Of a stretch of DNA of 8,998 bases, positions 6,481-8,998 are shown piece by piece. Source of the DNA: Desulfobacteraceae bacterium (GTDB taxonomy: Bacteria > Desulfobacterota > Desulfobacteria > Desulfobacterales > Desulfobacteraceae); the NCBI GenBank assembly GCA_023140455.1, contig JAGLLQ010000389.1, positions 1 to 8,998 on the forward strand, written 5' to 3'. The position numbers were made by a program, and so were the translations under genes. Numbering within the stretch: the stretch's first letter is position 1; each line of letters opens with the position of its first letter. The notes under the pieces are model-generated. The model was not told the DNA's origin, searched no databases, and saw nothing but the letters and a program-made list of their open reading frames with translations.

Positions 6481-7023
6481 ATGAACAATCATCTGGATTT
6501 ATCATTTTTCCCATTTTTCTCTGATATTTCTGCAGACAGCCTTGCTGAAATAGAAGCTTTCAGTACGTTAAAAACCTATAAAAAAAATGATGTTGTTTTT
6601 CAATGTAATGAATCAGCACGAAATTTATTTGGTCTAGTTCAAGGCAAGATTGACTTAACCCTTCTATTTAAGGAAGAAATCATAACAAAAGATATCAAGT
6701 ATGAAGACTATATCAGAACCAATATAGAAATATTCAAAAAACCTGTTGTCATTGAAAACGTATTGAATCGTGATATTTTTGGTTGGTCTGCACTCGTAGA
6801 ACCTGAAAAAATGACAGCTACAGCCAAGTGTCATAGTGATTGCGACATTGCAATTATTCCTGCTTCAAATTTAAAAAAATTATTCAACAAAGATCCGGAA
6901 ATAGGATGCCTGTTAAATTCCAGAATCAGTGTTATCATTGCCCAAAGATTGAACAGCAGGACAGAAAAACTTGTGGATACCTGGTGTTCTCTTTTTGATA
7001 TTGAGACTATCCGGTCGATTTAG
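6481..7023 (+). CDS. Stand-alone cyclic-nucleotide-binding-fold protein (CRP-like sensor domain)
   Basis: The 180-residue product has the layout of a CAP/CRP effector domain. It opens with FFPFFSDISADSLAEIEAF (9-27), the usual helix before the beta-roll, then YKKNDVVFQCNESARNLFGLVQGKIDLTL (33-61), then the cassette region DIFGWSALVEPEKMTATAKC (98-117), and closes with the helix NSRISVIIAQRLNSRTEKL (146-164). It ends soon after the C-helix, so there is no helix-turn-helix and it cannot be an ordinary CRP/FNR regulator. The phosphate-binding cassette lacks the usual Glu and Arg, since FGW replaces FGE and K-M-T-A-T replaces R-x-A-T, so cAMP binding is doubtful. A charged insert (65-90) sits in the roll. 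AAGGAG (6469-6474) lies 6 nt before the ATG. Confidence 0.85.
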   Translation: MNNHLDLSFFPFFSDISADSLAEIEAFSTLKTYKKNDVVFQCNESARNLFGLVQGKIDLTLLFKEEIITKDIKYEDYIRTNIEIFKKPVVIENVLNRDIFGWSALVEPEKMTATAKCHSDCDIAIIPASNLKKLFNKDPEIGCLLNSRISVIIAQRLNSRTEKLVDTWCSLFDIETIRSI

Positions 7024-7024
7024 G

Positions 7025-7094
7025 TGAAGTATATTTTTGGTATCTATAAGAATTTAGGCTTTTAAATACTCTGCACAGGGATAATTAATCTTGA
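7025..7094. repeat. Dispersed repeat, copy A
   Basis: It begins two bases after the stop of the cNMP-fold gene and aligns without gaps to 8702-8771, at a fixed offset of 1677 bp. About 57 of 70 positions match, including a 15-base identical start (TGAAGTATATTTTTG) and a shared GCACAGG block. Weaker similarity continues to about 7125 (shared ATAGCTG, with a 3-base indel). The short inverted repeat seen in copy B is broken here. Confidence 0.8.
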
Positions 7095-7120
7095 CTGTAA
7101 AAAAGATAATAGCTGCCCTG

Positions 7121-7139
7121 TTGCCATAACTAAAGGCAA
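7121..7139. repeat. Short hairpin between the convergent cNMP-fold and Fe-S genes
   Basis: TTGCC (7121-7125) and GGCAA (7135-7139) pair around a 9-nt loop. No T-run follows on either strand, so it is a poor terminator candidate for the two genes that converge here. Confidence 0.2.
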
Positions 7140-7177
7140 TAAAATATCTTAATCCATAATATTCATTTTTTGATAGG

Positions 7178-8341
7178 CTATTTCAATAAATGAGTCTGCC
7201 CTGTTGTTACAGCATCAAATATCAATTTCCCTGTAACTTTGAGTTTCCCGAATTTTCCCTTTTTTTTTGCCATAATAGTGTCTAATAGCTCTTCTCGGTC
7301 TGTTGGGGGAATTATCTCTTTTGATTTTTTTTGAAGAGTTACCGCCTTTGAGGGACAAACAGGAATGCATAAGCCACATCCGATACAACGATTAAGATTG
7401 ATTGTAGCTTTTTGATTATTTTCAGATACTTTTACTGCTCCAACCTGACACTTTTTTTCACAATTCCCGCAGCCGTCGCATAATGTATCATCAATTGCTG
7501 CAAAATAATTTGAAGTCCAAAAATCAACAGGCTTTGGAAGATTTTTATGCATACCTAACATTCCACAACAACAACCACAACAAGAACAAATAAAATCAGC
7601 TTTTTGTGAGTTTGATGGCTGAAGAACCAGGCCTTCTTTTTGATTCTTTTCAAGAATAGATATTGCTTCATCCAAGTCAATCTTCCTGCCGATACCATTG
7701 TTGATGAAAAGATCTGCAAAATTTCCTATGCCAAGGCAAGTTTCTTTTCGATCAGTAATTTGACAGGATTCACCTTGTATTTTTTTCTTCTCACGACATA
7801 TGCATGGAACAATAGTAAATGTCCCATTCGATTGTTTTAATAAAGATATTGCTTCATCAAATGTGCTGACGTCACTTTTAACTGTAATGCTTTTTCCAAC
7901 AGGTATGGTTCTCATTTGTGGTAATTCAGTGCTTAATAATTCAACACCAAATTTTTGACCTGATGTGTACCTATCGAAGTCTGCCACAAACTCAGGCGTG
8001 AGTCTATTTGTTTGGTATTCAAACATTCCCACCACAAGTGGCGCATTACAATAATACTTCGCCTCCCCTTTCATCTTTGTCTCAATACCACCTTTTTTTT
8101 CAATAGCTTCGAGTATTTCAAAAAGAATTATTTTTGAATCTATTTGATTTTTAGCTCTTTGATAGATTGTTTCAATAGGTTCTGGTTTATAATTAAGATA
8201 TGTTGCTATTTCCGCTTCATCAGGAGAAAAAATATGTTTCAATATCCTGATTTCAACACCAGATTTTGTTTTAGGGAATCCAACAGCTTGACTGTCCAAA
8301 TGTTTTTGTAGATTTCTATAGACTATTTCATCTGTATTCAT
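7178..8341 (-). CDS. Multi-cluster Fe-S protein with winged-helix-like N-terminus and two 4Fe-4S ferredoxin motifs
   Basis: The 387-residue product is cytoplasmic, with no signal peptide or membrane segment. Residues about 25-110 look like a winged-helix module (helices at 30-50 and 55-83, then KYYCNAPLVVGMFEYQ). A middle domain carries PCICR (179-183), then C193 and C202, then QPSNSQ (241-246) and the dense cluster CSCCGCCCG (252-260). The C-terminus has two classical 4Fe-4S sites: C288, C291, C294, C298 and C319, C322, C325, C329. I remember this whole arrangement as a widespread but functionally uncharacterised family in sulfate reducers and other anaerobes. Electron transfer, or redox sensing, is inferred. 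The start at 8341 has AAGGAG (8349-8354) 7 nt upstream. An in-frame GTG at 8401 lacks one. Confidence 0.92.
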   Translation of the reverse strand: MNTDEIVYRNLQKHLDSQAVGFPKTKSGVEIRILKHIFSPDEAEIATYLNYKPEPIETIYQRAKNQIDSKIILFEILEAIEKKGGIETKMKGEAKYYCNAPLVVGMFEYQTNRLTPEFVADFDRYTSGQKFGVELLSTELPQMRTIPVGKSITVKSDVSTFDEAISLLKQSNGTFTIVPCICREKKKIQGESCQITDRKETCLGIGNFADLFINNGIGRKIDLDEAISILEKNQKEGLVLQPSNSQKADFICSCCGCCCGMLGMHKNLPKPVDFWTSNYFAAIDDTLCDGCGNCEKKCQVGAVKVSENNQKATINLNRCIGCGLCIPVCPSKAVTLQKKSKEIIPPTDREELLDTIMAKKKGKFGKLKVTGKLIFDAVTTGQTHLLK

Positions 8342-8348
8342 CGCGCTT

Positions 8349-8354
8349 CTCCTT
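8349..8354 (-). promoter_or_regulatory. Ribosome binding site that fixes the Fe-S protein start
   Basis: The minus strand reads AAGGAG, 7 nt before the ATG at 8341. This rules in favour of the 387-residue form over the 20-residue longer GTG form. Confidence 0.8.
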
Positions 8355-8424
8355 AATGATAAAGTTATTAAAATTTTGAAGCCGGGACAGAGGTAGAACA
8401 CAAGAGAAATCTAAGTTTTAAGTA

Positions 8425-8438
8425 TCAAAATATTTTGA
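8425..8438. promoter_or_regulatory. Perfect 14-bp palindrome upstream of the Fe-S gene
   Basis: TCAAAATATTTTGA reads the same on both strands and sits about 85 bp before the Fe-S start codon. It could be an operator for a dimeric regulator. It is AT-only in the centre, so chance is possible in this composition. Confidence 0.3.
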
Positions 8439-8488
8439 CTTGTGTTGCAGGATATATCCAAAAAGAACTCAGATATTAACTATTCTGG

Positions 8489-8580
8489 TTTCATATCAAT
8501 AAGAAAACTTCATGTCAACAGATATAACTTATAATTTTTACAAGGAATACAAAGATTTAATAAAATGAAGTTTTATGAAA
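8489..8580. repeat. Interrupted inverted repeat
   Basis: AAAACTTCAT (8504-8513) pairs exactly with ATGAAGTTTT (8565-8574). The match continues as TTTCAT (8489-8494) with ATGAAA (8575-8580) if a 9-10 nt bulge in the left arm is allowed. The arms enclose 51 nt. Confidence 0.4.
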
Positions 8581-8660
8581 TCAATTTCTTATTATTTAAA
8601 AAGAATGATTAAAATGGGTAATTATTGTAATATCTGCTTTAGCTCAATAAGTACTTAACA

Positions 8661-8710
8661 ATACTTGCATTCATCAGAACCGTATTCAGTTATAATTCTG
8701 ATGAAGTATA
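8661..8710. repeat. Strong inverted repeat overlapping the start of repeat copy B
   Basis: TTCATCAGAA (8670-8679) and TTCTGATGAA (8696-8705) are perfect 10-bp arms around a 16-nt loop. The outer bases ATACTT and AAGTAT extend the pairing if a 5-nt bulge in the left arm is allowed. On the plus strand ATATTTTTG follows, so an RNA read rightwards could end here. The right arm runs into repeat copy B. Confidence 0.5.
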
Positions 8711-8771
8711 TTTTTGATATCCATAAGTATTTAAGCCTCCGAATACTTTGCACAGGAATAATTATCATTGA
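8702..8771. repeat. Dispersed repeat, copy B
   Basis: It is the partner of 7025-7094, at about 80% identity without gaps, in direct orientation. It contains a perfect internal inverted repeat AAGTATT / AATACTT (near 8726-8749, loop of 10). Weaker similarity runs on to about 8800. It ends about 50 bp before the transglycosylase start. Confidence 0.8.
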
Positions 8772-8822
8772 GTCAGATTTGCATAGCTGTTCATGCTGCT
8801 ATTTATGTGGTAATCTTTTTTG

Positions 8823-8998
8823 ATGCAGCATTTTTTAAAATATATATTAATATTTCTGATATTACTTTTGTCTTGCCCAATATCTTCATTTGGGTATGAA
8901 CGTTACAATAGAGTCACCAAATATGATTCGTATTTTAAAAAATATAGTAAACACTGTTTTGGACCAGGCTTTGACTGGAGATACTTTAAATCCCAAGC
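8823..8998 (+). CDS. Putative lytic transglycosylase lipoprotein, N-terminal part (cut by the window end)
   Basis: Fifty-eight codons are visible. The N-terminus is a lipoprotein-like signal: a hydrophobic core (YILIFLILLL) ending in a lipobox LLSC with Cys18 as the acylated residue, which would place it on the outside of the cell envelope. The mature part reads YDSYFKKYSKHCFGPGFDW and then RYFKSQ. This matches the opening of the SLT domain of MltF-type soluble lytic transglycosylases, where the next residues normally bring the catalytic Glu, which is beyond the window. Such enzymes cleave peptidoglycan glycan strands to 1,6-anhydro ends. The start ATG follows an in-frame stop only four codons upstream. 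The Shine-Dalgarno is weak. Confidence 0.7.
   Translation, partial: MQHFLKYILIFLILLLSCPISSFGYERYNRVTKYDSYFKKYSKHCFGPGFDWRYFKSQ

Larger units (their letters stand above)
8342..8822. other. Divergent intergenic region, 481 bp
   Basis: It lies between the minus-strand Fe-S gene and the plus-strand transglycosylase gene. It is very AT-rich. It contains a 14-bp perfect palindrome (8425-8438), two interrupted inverted repeats (8489-8580 and 8661-8710) and repeat copy B (8702-8771). No credible ORF or tRNA is visible. A TATAAT box at 8530-8535 on the plus strand has no good -35 partner. Confidence 0.6.

Noticed and set aside
8342..8401. 20-residue N-terminal extension of the Fe-S protein from a GTG at 8401
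   Set aside because: The extension has no Shine-Dalgarno, while the internal ATG at 8341 has AAGGAG at ideal spacing, and the family as I recall it begins at about this residue.
7025..8771. The repeat pair as ends of an insertion sequence
   Set aside because: The copies are direct rather than inverted, no transposase lies between them and no target-site duplication is visible, so I keep them as repeats only.
5857..8822. Sigma-54 (-24/-12) promoters in the accessory part
   Set aside because: TGGCA-like stretches occur, for example on the plus strand near 5883, but none has a GC at the required distance.
1..8998. CRISPR array, tRNA, rRNA or riboswitch
   Set aside because: I saw no regularly spaced short repeats, cloverleaf, rRNA stretch or known riboswitch core on either strand.

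Overview
The window is AT-rich chromosomal DNA of a strictly anaerobic type of bacterium, most likely a member of the Desulfobacterota (Desulfobacterales-like). This rests on the gene order nnr-tsaE-lysC, which I know from relatives such as Geobacter, on an Fe-S protein family I remember mainly from sulfate reducers and clostridia, and on the style of the CRP-like sensor protein. It is an inference, not a computed taxonomy.

Left part (1-3421): the 3' end of pyrF (UMP synthesis) runs into a convergent housekeeping cluster read on the minus strand. That cluster is nnr (repair of damaged NAD(P)H), tsaE (the ATPase needed for the t6A tRNA modification) and lysC (aspartate kinase, first step to Lys/Thr/Met). 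The genes are tightly packed (8 and 34 bp gaps) and are probably one transcript. lysC carries a strong internal Shine-Dalgarno and ATG that could give a separate regulatory beta subunit.

Middle part (3422-5856): two further minus-strand genes, each with its own upstream gap. One is an uncharacterised 177-residue protein with a winged-helix-like N-terminus. The other is an exported or membrane-anchored serine hydrolase of the beta-lactamase/esterase fold with four C-terminal membrane segments.

Right part (5857-8998): an accessory-looking stretch with long gaps. Two plus-strand genes encode a 61-residue, very basic protein built from Arg-Arg motifs and a stand-alone cyclic-nucleotide-binding-fold protein with no DNA-binding domain. 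A minus-strand gene encodes a multi-cluster Fe-S protein with an N-terminal winged-helix-like region. The window ends in the first 58 codons of a putative lytic transglycosylase lipoprotein. Two diverged copies of a repeat of at least 70 bp, alike at about 80% of positions, lie on either side of the Fe-S gene. The upstream gaps contain several inverted repeats.

I found no tRNA, rRNA, CRISPR array, transposase or integrase. Nothing here is an obvious defence or mobile system. The most interesting material is the repeat pair, the Fe-S protein, the Arg-Arg mini-protein with its structured upstream region, and the internal lysC start.
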